Virus record (IMG/VR): IMGVR_UViG_3300017989_000224
Coordinates: 1 to 38,629 of that record
DNA length: 38,629 nt
Source: a virus
Reading direction: 5' to 3' (one strand)
Positions 28,409-38,106 of the stretch are shown piece by piece; positions within the stretch are counted from its first letter, which is position 1, and each line of letters begins with the position of its first letter. The notes beneath the pieces were generated by a model. That model was not told the origin of the DNA. It made no database searches and saw only the letters and a list, made by a program, of their open reading frames with translations. The position numbers were made by a program, and so were the translations under genes.

Positions 28409-31400
28409 TGGCTAAACTAAAGCTTAGTATAAACATTAATGATTGGGAGCAAAGTTTCGCTAGGTGGGCAGCTGAAATACGTACATATGACTTTGCTACT
28501 ATCGAAGACGTTCAGACAGTTCAAGATCAACTTGACGACTTAGAAGAGTCACTAACTGGTCCGTTTGTTAAAGCTGATGGAACAACTCCATTAACGGCCA
28601 ATTGGGACGCTGGTTCTTATAATATAAGAGCACAGACTCTTCAGAGTGATGTCGCTACTGGTACAGCACCGTTTACAATAGCTAGCACTACGTTAGTAAC
28701 CAATCTTAATTCTGATTTGCTAGACGGTTTTCATGCTTCTGATTTTGCTCTTGCTTCTGATTTAGCTGACTATGTAAGAAAAGATGGAACTACTGATCTT
28801 ACTGGCAATTGGACCATATCAACGAATAGTATCACGCTCACCGCCGGTACTCTCACAGCTGAACATCTTACATCAACTGATGATGCTACAATTACAGACA
28901 CAATAACCGTTGGTACATTAACTGACAGCTCGGCCACTCTAACAACAGGTAAGCTCACAGGGTTAGATCATATAGATTGGGACACAGCCTATACACCTGG
29001 TAGTGAGCCTGAAAGCAGGGTGTGGTGGAATGGAACTGACTACACTTTAAATGTTTCCACAGGTCAAGGCCCAGTCTTGCAGGTAGGGCAAGAAGCTTAT
29101 CTGCCTTATACTATGGGAGCCAATGAAAGCGGTGTGCAGATAGACGACGGAAGCGTGGTTTATCTTAGTGATGATGGCTCCAAGATAACAATCGAGCTGG
29201 CAAATTCGAGAGACCCAGACATCGCAAGTAGGGTGGTGGGTATCACAACAGAAAACATAGCAGACGGTAGTACAGGGTTTGTTACCACATACGGAAAGGT
29301 TAGGGGTTTAGATACTAGTAGTTATACTCTAGGTGATATTCTTTACATATCCCCAACTGTTGATGGTGGGCTAACTACTACTAGGCCAACTGAAGGTGAT
29401 TTTGTTATCCCCATGGCGATTGTTACAGAGGTTAACGCTGGTGATGGTGAGATATTTGTTCGTTACCTAGATATTCGCGACCCTGATGATATTAAAAACT
29501 CAACTGGCTTTCCCGAGCAAAACGCAGCAGTCAAACAATCTGACGCCTCATTTGCTGATGTAGATAGAACTTTCAGGTTAGCTCCAAACGCTGGTGGTGG
29601 TTATACCGAGTATTACATATGGCAGAAAGGACAGAAATATATCTTTGATACAGAGCAGAGCGTTGTAATACCAGATGAAGAAGGAATGTTCTGGATCTAC
29701 TTCGATGCTGGTGTGATGGATTATATTAAAAATCCAACAGCCGGAGAGACGGATGATTTAATTAGAAATAAAGTATTAGTTGCTGCTATCTATTGGAATG
29801 CCACAGACAATGAAGCTGTTATTATTGGGGACGAAAGACATGGGCATGTGATGAGTAGCGATACCCATGCTTTTGAGCATTTCACTGCTGGAGCGAAGTG
29901 GATATCGGGGCTAGCCTTGTCCGACATATTATCAAACGAAAGCGGTGACCTTGATACTCACGCTCAGTTTGGTGTTGATAGTGGCTTTACAACAGATGAA
30001 GACTTGACCAATGCGATTAGTGCTATCGCTTCAACTACAGGTCTACCCATTTTGTATCTTGATGGTGCCAATGGTGACTTAAGGCGAATAGCAGAAACTG
30101 GTTTTAGTGTTCTAACTGATACCACTGCTGGTGTTGGTGTTACTGGTAGACTGGTATGGAATGAGTTTACAGGTGGTGCTTGGCAGCTATCTACCATAAC
30201 TAACAACGACTTTGTTCTGTGTCATGTTTTCTCTACCAACTCTAAACAAGACCCTGTCGTAGCGTTTCTAGGGCAGGGTGATTACGGTAATATCTCAGCT
30301 GCTAGAGCAGGTGCCAATACTGAAATATCAACCATTATTACCAACTACCCCTCGCCAGAGTTGATACCTATAGCTACTGTTATTTTTCAAACAGGCAATG
30401 GTTATGCTAATGCTGTTAAAGGTAGAATCAGAACAACAGATGAAGGTGAGGATTACGTAGATTGGAGAACAACAGCCCTAGTTCCTGGTGCGTCTCCAAG
30501 CTCCCATCCTAACTTAGCAACCCTAATCTGGGAGTCTGCCGGTCATACTAGCTCTTCTGCTTCTGTGTTAGCTGGTTTTGATGGTGCTAGTGCTGCTGAT
30601 GACGTAGCACTAGGCACGGGGTTAGATCTTACTGCGTCCACCTTAACAACCAACGATGCCGAAATCGATCATGATGCTCTACTGAACTTTGTAGCAGATG
30701 AGCATGTAGCACACACTGGCGTCACCCTAACTGCCGGTGCGGGTTTAACTGGTGGTGGTGATATTAGTGTTAGCAGAACATTTGACGTAGGTGCTGGGAC
30801 GGGTATAAGCGTTGCAGCCGATGCTGTAAGTACTAATGATTCTGAGATAGTCCATGACAACCTTTCGGGCTTTGTTGCTAACGAGCATATAGATCATACC
30901 TCTGTAACGTTTACAGCAGGAGACGGGCTGTCAGGTGGTGGTGATATCTCAGCTAATCGTACATTTGATGTAGACATGCTTGGACTGGAGGACTTAGTAG
31001 ATCCTGGAGCTGATAGGATTTATTTCTGGGATGATTCTGCTGGTATATCTGACTGGTTGATTGTAGGTACAAACTTATCTATTACCGATAAAACATTAAA
31101 CGCTTCTGCTGGTGGGCCAGGTGACCACACTACCCTGAGTAACTTAGCTTGGACATCTTCAGCTCATACAGGTACAGTTAGTACGTTCGCAGGGTTTGAT
31201 GGTGCTGGTGCGGCTACTAATTATACTGAAGCTAATTATTTACTTGCTGCTGGCACAAGAGATTTAAGTGGTGATTGGACCATCTCAAGTGATAGTATAA
31301 TTCATCAGGACAATGCTAAGTCCTATTATGGTACTGGCAGTGATTTTAGTATCTACCATGATGGCACGTCGATGATATTCGATGTAGAGCAAACAACTGA

Positions 31401-32625
31401 TGAAATAGTGTTCAATGAAGGCGGCGCTGATACTGATTTTAGGATAGAAGGCGATACTGATGCTAATATGTTTTTTGCTGATGCTGGACATACCTGTGTT
31501 GGCATTGGCACGGCTCCAGACGGAGGAGCCAAGCTACACGTCTATGATGATGCGAATAGAACATCAGCTATTGAAGTAGATAAACAGGTTCTTCAAACAT
31601 CTGGAACCTATTATGCAAACAACTTTGTGCTCACACATGGTGCTGGTCTTTCTTCTAATTACTCTGGTACGGGATATGGATGTTTTGGTAGTGCAAAGAC
31701 AGACCCCACTTATACTGGAGATATTACTGGTGGCTTAAGGGGTGGAACCACCTTTGTGGACCATTATGGTAGTGGGACAATTGCTAGTACGTTTGGTCAC
31801 GTAACGAAAATAATCAATAGAGATGTTGGAACAATAACGAATGCGTACGGCTTCTATGTAGATGAAAATAGAAACTTGAGTACTGGTACTATTACCAATA
31901 ACTATGGTTTATATATAGCACCACAAGAGGAAGGTACTAATAATTGGGCAGTATTGGTACAGAGGGGCGACTGTGTTTTTAACGATGCTCAAGGAACAAC
32001 AGATTTCATAGTAAAGGGTGATACTGATGCCAACTTGTTCTTTGTGGATGGTAGTACTGACAGGGTTGGTATAGGAACCAACTCACCGGCAGCACTGTTT
32101 GATGTTGATGGCCTTAGTAGAGCTGAAACATTCCAGAGTGATGTTGCTACTGGTACGGCACCACTTACAGTAGCCAGTACAACTCTTGTAAGTAACCTAA
32201 ATGCAGACTTACTACGTGGTTATAATATTGACGATTTAACTGCTACATATACCAGTGCGTCATCTACTTCTATTACGTCTACTACTTCAACTTCATCAAC
32301 TACCTTAATAAGTGCATCCTCCGTTACCACGACTGCCGACGATAGGGTTCTTATTATAGCTGATTGTAATGTTAGTGTGGGTACAGCCAATAACTATGTA
32401 TCACTCAAGCTTTTTAGGGACTCAACTGGGCTTGATAGTGATAGGTACTTGAGGAGCCCCTATAGTAATTCAGCTGGGGATAATCATCCTTTCTTGCGTG
32501 TTCATATGGACCAACCTGGCGCTGGTACGTTTACTTATAGTGCCAAATGGTTTCGTGTTGGTGGTGGTACTGTATACTCAGATAATAGGCGCATTATGGT
32601 TATGATCATCAGAGGACAAACATGA
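28408..32625 (+). CDS. Giant tail fibre/appendage protein (1405 aa)
   Basis: Largest gene in the window. The N-terminal 60 residues (WEQSFARWAAEIRTYDF, then a coiled coil VQDQLDDLEESL) look like an attachment domain. The shaft is built of known fibre modules: DVATGTAPFTIASTTLVTNL at about residue 77 and a second copy near 1250; three LT/SGGGDIS-type repeats around 780-860; and GDTDANMFF / GDTDANLFF with VGIGT at about 1015 and 1210. A Ser/Thr-rich hinge (SSTSITSTTSTSSTT) leads to a C-terminal beta tip (VSLKLFRDSTGL...WFRVGGG) that likely contacts the receptor. No peptidase S74 chaperone domain is seen. Internal duplication suggests growth by recombination. Confidence 0.85.
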   Translation: MAKLKLSININDWEQSFARWAAEIRTYDFATIEDVQTVQDQLDDLEESLTGPFVKADGTTPLTANWDAGSYNIRAQTLQSDVATGTAPFTIASTTLVTNLNSDLLDGFHASDFALASDLADYVRKDGTTDLTGNWTISTNSITLTAGTLTAEHLTSTDDATITDTITVGTLTDSSATLTTGKLTGLDHIDWDTAYTPGSEPESRVWWNGTDYTLNVSTGQGPVLQVGQEAYLPYTMGANESGVQIDDGSVVYLSDDGSKITIELANSRDPDIASRVVGITTENIADGSTGFVTTYGKVRGLDTSSYTLGDILYISPTVDGGLTTTRPTEGDFVIPMAIVTEVNAGDGEIFVRYLDIRDPDDIKNSTGFPEQNAAVKQSDASFADVDRTFRLAPNAGGGYTEYYIWQKGQKYIFDTEQSVVIPDEEGMFWIYFDAGVMDYIKNPTAGETDDLIRNKVLVAAIYWNATDNEAVIIGDERHGHVMSSDTHAFEHFTAGAKWISGLALSDILSNESGDLDTHAQFGVDSGFTTDEDLTNAISAIASTTGLPILYLDGANGDLRRIAETGFSVLTDTTAGVGVTGRLVWNEFTGGAWQLSTITNNDFVLCHVFSTNSKQDPVVAFLGQGDYGNISAARAGANTEISTIITNYPSPELIPIATVIFQTGNGYANAVKGRIRTTDEGEDYVDWRTTALVPGASPSSHPNLATLIWESAGHTSSSASVLAGFDGASAADDVALGTGLDLTASTLTTNDAEIDHDALLNFVADEHVAHTGVTLTAGAGLTGGGDISVSRTFDVGAGTGISVAADAVSTNDSEIVHDNLSGFVANEHIDHTSVTFTAGDGLSGGGDISANRTFDVDMLGLEDLVDPGADRIYFWDDSAGISDWLIVGTNLSITDKTLNASAGGPGDHTTLSNLAWTSSAHTGTVSTFAGFDGAGAATNYTEANYLLAAGTRDLSGDWTISSDSIIHQDNAKSYYGTGSDFSIYHDGTSMIFDVEQTTDEIVFNEGGADTDFRIEGDTDANMFFADAGHTCVGIGTAPDGGAKLHVYDDANRTSAIEVDKQVLQTSGTYYANNFVLTHGAGLSSNYSGTGYGCFGSAKTDPTYTGDITGGLRGGTTFVDHYGSGTIASTFGHVTKIINRDVGTITNAYGFYVDENRNLSTGTITNNYGLYIAPQEEGTNNWAVLVQRGDCVFNDAQGTTDFIVKGDTDANLFFVDGSTDRVGIGTNSPAALFDVDGLSRAETFQSDVATGTAPLTVASTTLVSNLNADLLRGYNIDDLTATYTSASSTSITSTTSTSSTTLISASSVTTTADDRVLIIADCNVSVGTANNYVSLKLFRDSTGLDSDRYLRSPYSNSAGDNHPFLRVHMDQPGAGTFTYSAKWFRVGGGTVYSDNRRIMVMIIRGQT

Positions 32626-32942
32626 TTGAACTAACGTTTGCTGAGCTACCAAAAGATATTAATGCCGAGATTCTTTTTGATGAACTGGATAATCGGCAGG
32701 ATATTGGAGTTAATTATACTAGAGCTGACGAGAACGGCGAGGGTAGACATTTAATGATTAGTTGCCCAGAAGGGGATGAGGCATGGGTGAGGCAGATTGT
32801 TAGTGACCACAAGCCTAAAGAGACAGAAGCGGAAACTCTTGAGAAAAAGAATAAGGAAGCGAGAAAGAAAGAGCTGGAGAGCTTATATCCTGAGTTGGCT
32901 AACATTAAGAGCATGAAAGATAAATTGGATAATATGGAGTAG
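32622..32942 (+). CDS. Small protein downstream of fibre, possible fibre accessory (106 aa)
   Basis: ATG overlaps the fibre stop by four bases (ATGA). The N-terminal part is an alpha/beta unit (IELTFAELPKDINAEILFDELD). Then comes a basic-acidic coiled coil (EAETLEKKNKEARKKELESLY) ending in KSMKDKLDNME. Genes in this place often encode fibre assembly or hinge proteins. That is inference only. Confidence 0.65.
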   Translation: MIELTFAELPKDINAEILFDELDNRQDIGVNYTRADENGEGRHLMISCPEGDEAWVRQIVSDHKPKETEAETLEKKNKEARKKELESLYPELANIKSMKDKLDNME

Positions 32943-32944
32943 GA

Positions 32945-33187
32945 ATGAAAACATTTACATTAACAATTGGAGCAGAGAGCGTTAGTCGTGATAGGGAGGA
33001 TGTGGTCTTTGATGCTATTGTAGATGATTGGTGTTACGACCATGGATACTACGAGCTAGAGAGTCCACCATCCAAAGAAGAGTTTATGTTGAATAAAATA
33101 CTCAATAAGATTAAGCGTGATGTTATCTGTGGTCGTCGAAAGAAGTATGATGCTGCAGCGGACATTAGCGTAGTAGTTGATTTATAG
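32945..33187 (+). CDS. Hypothetical protein (80 aa)
   Basis: ATG at 32945 comes two bases after the upstream stop, with GGAGTAGGA ahead. It starts beta-like (FTLTIGAESVSRDREDVVFD), has an aromatic acidic middle (WCYDHGYYELESPPSKEEF) and a basic helix (LNKILNKIKRDVICGRRKKYD). Not recognised. A 74-base gap with a promoter candidate follows. Confidence 0.65.
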   Translation: MKTFTLTIGAESVSRDREDVVFDAIVDDWCYDHGYYELESPPSKEEFMLNKILNKIKRDVICGRRKKYDAAADISVVVDL

Positions 33188-33191
33188 AGAC

Positions 33192-33223
33192 TTGATAGTG
33201 TGATTAATAGTAAGTTTTATAGA
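33192..33223 (+). promoter_or_regulatory. Candidate promoter before the ejection-protein genes
   Basis: TTGATA (33192-33197), then an A/T-rich region with TTTATA (33216-33221) or TATAGA (33218-33223) as the -10. Spacing of 18-20 bases is on the long side. This is the only non-coding gap in the distal rightward block, so an internal promoter for the last three genes is reasonable. Confidence 0.3.
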
Positions 33224-33261
33224 ATGCAGATTTTATAGTAGAATTAATGTAGGTGGTGATT

Positions 33262-34275
33262 ATGGCTAAAAGACTTACAGCAGAACAGAGAGAGACATTC
33301 AATAAGTTAAAACAACAGTTTGGTGATAAAGTAGCCCAGAATTTTAAAAATGCCACTTTAGCTGATAAGCCCAATAAAGCAGCTAACATAGCTGGCAAGC
33401 TTACCGCTACAGAAGAGAAAGCTGAAGATGTAGCTACAGCAGAACCAGCAGTAGAGGAGACTCCGAAAGAGAAAGCTAAGATGACCGCAGAGGAGGCTCT
33501 AGCTTTTGGTAAGGAGTTTCAAGAGGGGATATTTGGTACTGACCCCATATTTAAACAACTAACGGAAGAAACATCCCCTGAGGTGCAGGCTTTAATTGAC
33601 AGGCTAAGGTTATCTGCTGATGAGGCTGGTAAGCTTACAGGGTTAGAAGAAGAAGCTTTAGGTGTCTCCAGGGAAGGTTTACAGGGATTGGATGCTCCAG
33701 TGCTAGCGGCTATGAGAAGCAGGGCTAACGAGCAGATAACTAAGGGGATTCAAGGTGAGATAGCTAGGCAGCGTGAGGCTAATCGTGGAAACCTTATTAT
33801 GGGTGCTGCTGCTAGGGCTGGTGAGAGAGACGTTAGAACTAGGGGTATACAATCTAGAGCTAACGTAGAGAGGGACCTGATAATCGAGAATGCCAACCAA
33901 ATTGCTCAAGCACGGACCGCTTTTACAGACCTAGTGAGATCGACAGAGGATGCAAGATTTGGCCGTAAAACGACTTCTGAGGCCCTTCTCGGCACTGCTG
34001 TTACAGGTGAAGAAGCTGCTAGACGTGGTAGAGAGACTTTTAATGTGCAACAGTTAGGCACTGAGGCACTAACTAGGGCTGGTGCTGCTACCAGTGGGGC
34101 TGGTTTGCTGACTGGTCAGATATCTGCAGAGGAGGCTTTGGCGTTCCAGAGGGAGGCTCAGGCTGCGACAGAGAGGGAAGCTCAAGCCATTAGAGACCAG
34201 CAGATGCAGATAGCAGAACAGCAGATGAAGCAGACTAATAGACTTATAAACGCTCAATTAGCTTCGATAACTTAG
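33262..34275 (+). CDS. Helical internal virion/ejection-type protein (337 aa)
   Basis: ATG at 33262 with AGGTGG upstream. Two earlier in-frame GTG codons are less likely. Almost all helical: a basic N-terminus (KRLTAEQRETFNKLKQQFG), a Glu/Ala-rich linker, then long Arg/Ala/Glu helices (EQITKGIQGEIARQREANRG, ATEREAQAIRDQQMQIAEQ) with a Gln/Asn-rich end. With the next two genes it makes a three-gene set like the ejected internal proteins of P22-type phages (by comparison of layout, not sequence). Confidence 0.62.
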   Translation: MAKRLTAEQRETFNKLKQQFGDKVAQNFKNATLADKPNKAANIAGKLTATEEKAEDVATAEPAVEETPKEKAKMTAEEALAFGKEFQEGIFGTDPIFKQLTEETSPEVQALIDRLRLSADEAGKLTGLEEEALGVSREGLQGLDAPVLAAMRSRANEQITKGIQGEIARQREANRGNLIMGAAARAGERDVRTRGIQSRANVERDLIIENANQIAQARTAFTDLVRSTEDARFGRKTTSEALLGTAVTGEEAARRGRETFNVQQLGTEALTRAGAATSGAGLLTGQISAEEALAFQREAQAATEREAQAIRDQQMQIAEQQMKQTNRLINAQLASIT

Positions 34276-34285
34276 GGAGATTAGA

Positions 34286-35329
34286 ATGGCTGAAGGTAAC
34301 ATTTTAGGCACACCAAACGTAGCTCAATTACTAGAACAGAGGAGAGCCGCACAGGAAACTGCCTCAGCGGATGTAATCAAGGCACAGCAGGCGGTTGTTG
34401 ACGCAACTAGCCCAGGTATGACTAACACCCAGGCTATAGCTAGTATCGTTACAGCCCTCGCCCCAGTGTTGATTGGAGCCGCTCTGAAGGGAAAAAAAGG
34501 TGCTTCCATTGGTGCTCAAGCAGGACTACTGGGTTCTACTGTTACAATGAAGCAGATTGAGAAAGCACAGGAGTCTGTACTTAAGAGAGCTGAAGCTGAT
34601 GAGAAAGAAGCACTAGCGGCTCAATTGGCTGCTGGTAAGAGTATTCTAGGGCTTGAGGAGGATATAGCTAAAAAGCGGTTTGGAACAGAAGAGTCCCTAA
34701 GACTAGCTAGGTTAAAAGAATCAGCGGGTTTAGGGAACACAGGTACTGACATAATCATGAAGTCTCCTGATGTTGATTTCGAAAAGGCTGTTAGTTCCTC
34801 TGTTGATACAGTAGGTATCTTGCAAGACGCCATAAGTTTTGCAGAAGAAAACTTAAGAAAAGAAGATGGTGGTTTTGTTGATGTGGCAGGAAGGAAGATA
34901 AACGAGTTAAAACCAGAGTCCGTCGAAAGGACCTTCGCTTCCAAGCTTACAAACGCACAGTTATTATTGATAATGGCAATTCAAAGGGGTGTTGCCACAG
35001 AGCAGGATCAAGCTAGACTAGAAAGAGCTACTGCTGGTGGTAAGTTTGCTTCGTTGAGTACGATAGTTAACAACCTTAAATCAACTAGAGACAGACTTAA
35101 GAGCGGTTTAGAGACTCGTTTTAGAACAAAAAAAACTGGTGGTGGTATTGCTAAGCATATTAGCTTTAATGACTTTATTTCTCAAGTAGCGGCTGGCCCA
35201 TCAGCAAGGCTAGGACTTGGTTTACCCGCAGAAACAGAAGGGGCTCTTCCTACTCCTACAGCACCGGTTGTCGGGTTTTCTTCAGAAGATGCGGACGAAC
35301 TGGCTGAGCTAGAAAGGTTGGGGTATTGA
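34286..35329 (+). CDS. Internal virion/ejection-type protein with hydrophobic segment (347 aa)
   Basis: ATG at 34286, ten bases after the upstream stop, with GGGAG ahead. There is a helical N-terminus (AQLLEQRRAAQETASADV), a membrane-active section around residues 45-85 (AIASIVTALAPVLIGAALKG, ASIGAQAGLLG), a charged coiled coil (QIEKAQESVLKRAEADEKEA), and a helical C-terminal domain (LTNAQLLLIMAIQRGVATE). The mixture of hydrophobic and coiled-coil parts fits a protein that enters the host membrane with the DNA. Confidence 0.62.
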   Translation: MAEGNILGTPNVAQLLEQRRAAQETASADVIKAQQAVVDATSPGMTNTQAIASIVTALAPVLIGAALKGKKGASIGAQAGLLGSTVTMKQIEKAQESVLKRAEADEKEALAAQLAAGKSILGLEEDIAKKRFGTEESLRLARLKESAGLGNTGTDIIMKSPDVDFEKAVSSSVDTVGILQDAISFAEENLRKEDGGFVDVAGRKINELKPESVERTFASKLTNAQLLLIMAIQRGVATEQDQARLERATAGGKFASLSTIVNNLKSTRDRLKSGLETRFRTKKTGGGIAKHISFNDFISQVAAGPSARLGLGLPAETEGALPTPTAPVVGFSSEDADELAELERLGY

Positions 35330-35330
35330 T

Positions 35331-37799
35331 ATGACTGATAGTGCTTTAGCTACAAGGGCCAATGAACTACGACTCAAGAAAAGAGCTGCCGAACTTCGTG
35401 CTAAACGCGACGCTCTACCAGTCTCACCTGAAGCTGGTAGTTTAGCGGGTTCAGTTCTTGAGGAGCCAGTGTTAGATGAGGGTAGAGTAGATCCTGTTAT
35501 GGGATTGGAGAGTGTCATTCCAGGAGCAGCATTTGGAGCTGGTACGCTTGCAGCAGTAAAAGGTGCGCCCCTAGTTGGTAGAGCCGCACAAGAAGCCGGT
35601 AAAAGGTTGCTTACGAAAGGTGGTACACCAACAACGCAAGCACTATTAAAAACAGCAGGAGAAACCATTGGTGGTGCTGTAGGTTTTCAAACAGGAAAAC
35701 AAGCCATCTTGCAACCAGCGCAGGAAGCGGGCCTTATTGAAGATGTACCTTTTGCAGAGGACCTAGACAACGCTCTAGAAGAGATTAAGTTTGACTTAAT
35801 TACTCCCGTATTATTGCGAGGTGGTTTTAAGCTCGCCAAGGGTACGTTCAAGGCTGTCGGTGGTGCTCTGGAGGGAGTCGCTCAACATGTAGATAACATA
35901 CTCGATGAAAACGAGGCTTTAGGTAGGGCTCTGACGAGCAATCCAAAAGAGTTTTTAAGAACTTCTCAGGATTCGATTGTCGAAGTAGGCAAGAGAGTAA
36001 GAGATATCCTATCTAAAGTTAAGCCAAATGAGCGTGGTCGCGTCTTTGGACCCATGTTTGAAAAGGTAGAAAAATCACTGGCTCCTAGAGCGAGAAGGAT
36101 CAACAGGATTATTGATGTTGGAGCCAAGAGACTACAAGAACAGGGTAAAGATGTTAGGGTACGGTTTGATGAACTATTAGATGCTTCTGGTCTAACCGAA
36201 AGAGTAAACGCTTTTGTTCCTAAAGCGCGCACCGAAGCGATTGAAAGTGTTTTACAAAAAGAATCAGACAACATTGCTAAGCATATATTGTCCCCAGAAG
36301 ACTTTACAACATATAAACAGGCTGTTGCGGAATGGGGACGGTACGAGAAGAAGCTAGGGCGGTTGAACCTTTTCCGTGGAACCAGAGCTGAACTAGATCA
36401 ACTTACAAGCAAGGAGCTAGCTAAAGGTAGTGCTGCTTTTAATAAAATGGAGTTGGCACGAAGGCAAATTGAAAACTTTGAGTTTGGTATCGATGACCTT
36501 GTTAAGTTTAAGCGTGAGTATGGAAAGCTTGGTAGGTATGGTGCTATTGCGGGGAAGGATGCTCCAGAGGAAGTAACTAAATCAGAAGTCTATAGAGACT
36601 TAGAGGAGACATTTAGGAATAAGATAAAAGATTTCATGACAGAAGCTAGCAACGAATCAGGCGATTTAATAACGGCATTCGAAAATGCAAACAGTCAGTT
36701 TGCTGCGCTACGTAGAATTAAACCATTGTTGGATGCTAGGCAAGCGGAAGAAGTTTTAGGCTCAGGAGAGATCTTAGGTGGTGGAGCTTCTGTTGCTGGA
36801 AGGCCCGGAGGTGGGCTCTTAGCTAGGTTTAGTGATGTGCTTTCTATTTCGCCTCAACAACAACTAGCTATAGCTAAGGGAGAATCAGCACTGGGTGCTG
36901 CTGCAATACCAGGGGCAGCAGTCAGAGTCGCTGGGGAAGTTCCTAGTGGGGTGGCTGGGGTGTTGGGTAGAATAGAGCCTGCTATTAGTGCTGGTGGTGG
37001 TGCTCCTGCCACTGAATTTATTACTTCTCCGTTTGGACAGCAGTTAGGGGCAGAGTCTTTGAATGTTGCTGGTGATGTTGCTGGCAGTTTAATAGGGGAG
37101 GCAGAGGCACAGATGCCAGAAGCTAATATATTACCACCACCAGTTATTACAGTTCCACAAGCTGGAGCACCAGCACCAGCAGCTATGCCAGACATACCAA
37201 GTCTAGGCTTAGGTGTACCATCAGCAGTGCAAGCTCCACTTGATGCTGGCTTACCAATGGAAGCAGGAATGGCCCCTCAGCGACCTACACTACCGGGAGC
37301 AGACGTTCCTTTACTTCCAAGAGACTCTGATGAGTTCTTTGAATTACCTACAGAGCAGTTTGGGGAATTACTATTTGACGAGCAGACAAAACAAGACATT
37401 GAGCTTGCTCAAAACTCGTCAAAGGCTATAAAAGAAAGATTACTTGGTGACATTATGGATAGGCATAAGTTCTCATTTGCACCAGTAGAGAATGATAACT
37501 TAAAAGGATTCCCTATTGTTAATAATAAGATTATATCTTCTGACACTGAGAGAGATATAGCACAGAGACATGAGTATGCTGAGGGTTTAAGGAATAGAAC
37601 TAGAGACGGTGAGTTCAATGAGCATCAGTTATCTTTAATGCTCAATGCTTTGAATAAAGATGGTACAGTATTAGAGTTAACTAAAGTACCTAATACAGAT
37701 ATCAAAGCACCGAAGGAAACTATACCTAAGAATGAAACTAGGAAAGTTTCAACTGGTCCTGGTAAGGGAACACAAGTTGCTACTTCTTATGCTTTCTGA
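35331..37799 (+). CDS. Large internal virion/ejection-type protein (822 aa)
   Basis: Last gene of the rightward block, starting two bases after its neighbour. A basic N-terminal helix (ANELRLKKRAAELRAKRDAL) is followed by hydrophobic Gly/Ala stretches (PGAAFGAGTLAAVKGAPLVG). Then come long amphipathic helices (about residues 170-480), a Gly/Ala/Pro-rich segment (550-680) and a polar C-terminal domain with IAQRHEYAEGLRNRTRDGEF (about residue 745). I looked for a transglycosylase or peptidase motif and found none that I trust. It is probably the core ejection protein. Its end overlaps the leftward gene tail-to-tail by 13 bases. Confidence 0.62.
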   Translation: MTDSALATRANELRLKKRAAELRAKRDALPVSPEAGSLAGSVLEEPVLDEGRVDPVMGLESVIPGAAFGAGTLAAVKGAPLVGRAAQEAGKRLLTKGGTPTTQALLKTAGETIGGAVGFQTGKQAILQPAQEAGLIEDVPFAEDLDNALEEIKFDLITPVLLRGGFKLAKGTFKAVGGALEGVAQHVDNILDENEALGRALTSNPKEFLRTSQDSIVEVGKRVRDILSKVKPNERGRVFGPMFEKVEKSLAPRARRINRIIDVGAKRLQEQGKDVRVRFDELLDASGLTERVNAFVPKARTEAIESVLQKESDNIAKHILSPEDFTTYKQAVAEWGRYEKKLGRLNLFRGTRAELDQLTSKELAKGSAAFNKMELARRQIENFEFGIDDLVKFKREYGKLGRYGAIAGKDAPEEVTKSEVYRDLEETFRNKIKDFMTEASNESGDLITAFENANSQFAALRRIKPLLDARQAEEVLGSGEILGGGASVAGRPGGGLLARFSDVLSISPQQQLAIAKGESALGAAAIPGAAVRVAGEVPSGVAGVLGRIEPAISAGGGAPATEFITSPFGQQLGAESLNVAGDVAGSLIGEAEAQMPEANILPPPVITVPQAGAPAPAAMPDIPSLGLGVPSAVQAPLDAGLPMEAGMAPQRPTLPGADVPLLPRDSDEFFELPTEQFGELLFDEQTKQDIELAQNSSKAIKERLLGDIMDRHKFSFAPVENDNLKGFPIVNNKIISSDTERDIAQRHEYAEGLRNRTRDGEFNEHQLSLMLNALNKDGTVLELTKVPNTDIKAPKETIPKNETRKVSTGPGKGTQVATSYAF

Positions 37800-37969
37800 T
37801 CGTCTTCCTTGTCTTTAGGTTTGGGCTTCACATACCAATCAAACTCTTCTTTAGCTTGTGCGCTTGGTAGTGGTTTTTTCTTTGTTATCTTAGCTGCACG
37901 TTTACGAGCAAGGTGTTGTCTCCACTCATCAAGCCAATATGCTCTATTTAGTTTATCTAACCAGCTCAT
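37787..37969 (-). CDS. Small basic/acidic hypothetical protein (60 aa), last gene of leftward unit
   Basis: ATG at 37969 has AGGAG five bases upstream. A longer reading from 37996 lacks a ribosome binding site and overlaps the previous gene. An aromatic helix (SWLDKLNRAYWLDEWRQHL) is followed by a Lys/Arg segment and a Lys/Asp tail (KPKPKDKEDDQKA). The stop lies inside the end of the rightward ejection gene. No family is recognised. Confidence 0.65.
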   Translation of the reverse strand: MSWLDKLNRAYWLDEWRQHLARKRAAKITKKKPLPSAQAKEEFDWYVKPKPKDKEDDQKA

Positions 37970-37977
37970 ATCTACTC

Positions 37978-38106
37978 CTACCAGATATTTTTCCATCCCT
38001 TAATCACATGACCACAACGCTTACATACTCTAACCATTTTATTCTCAAGCAACCTCTCTCTGTAATCATGACCACGTATTTTACAGATGAGATTTTTTAT
38101 TGTCAT
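37978..38106 (-). CDS. Small zinc-binding-type protein (42 aa)
   Basis: ATG at 38106 overlaps the upstream stop (TGATG), and TAG ends it at 37978. It contains ICKIRGHDY near the start and VCKRCGHVIKGW, giving C...H...C-x2-C...H ligands. This is the layout of short phage zinc proteins similar to DUF1660, in which a hydrophobic start is followed by a CxxC knuckle. It is probably a DNA- or protein-binding mini-protein. Confidence 0.65.
   Translation of the reverse strand: MTIKNLICKIRGHDYRERLLENKMVRVCKRCGHVIKGWKNIW

Noticed and set aside
25412-32625. Tape-measure protein of a long-tailed phage
   Set aside because: The large proteins are beta-rich and not helical repeats, and no tail tube, sheath or tail-assembly frameshift pair is present.
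35309-35668. Antisense 119-codon frame opposite the last ejection gene
   Set aside because: Ala/Ser/Pro-rich mirror of a biased coding strand. No start signal.
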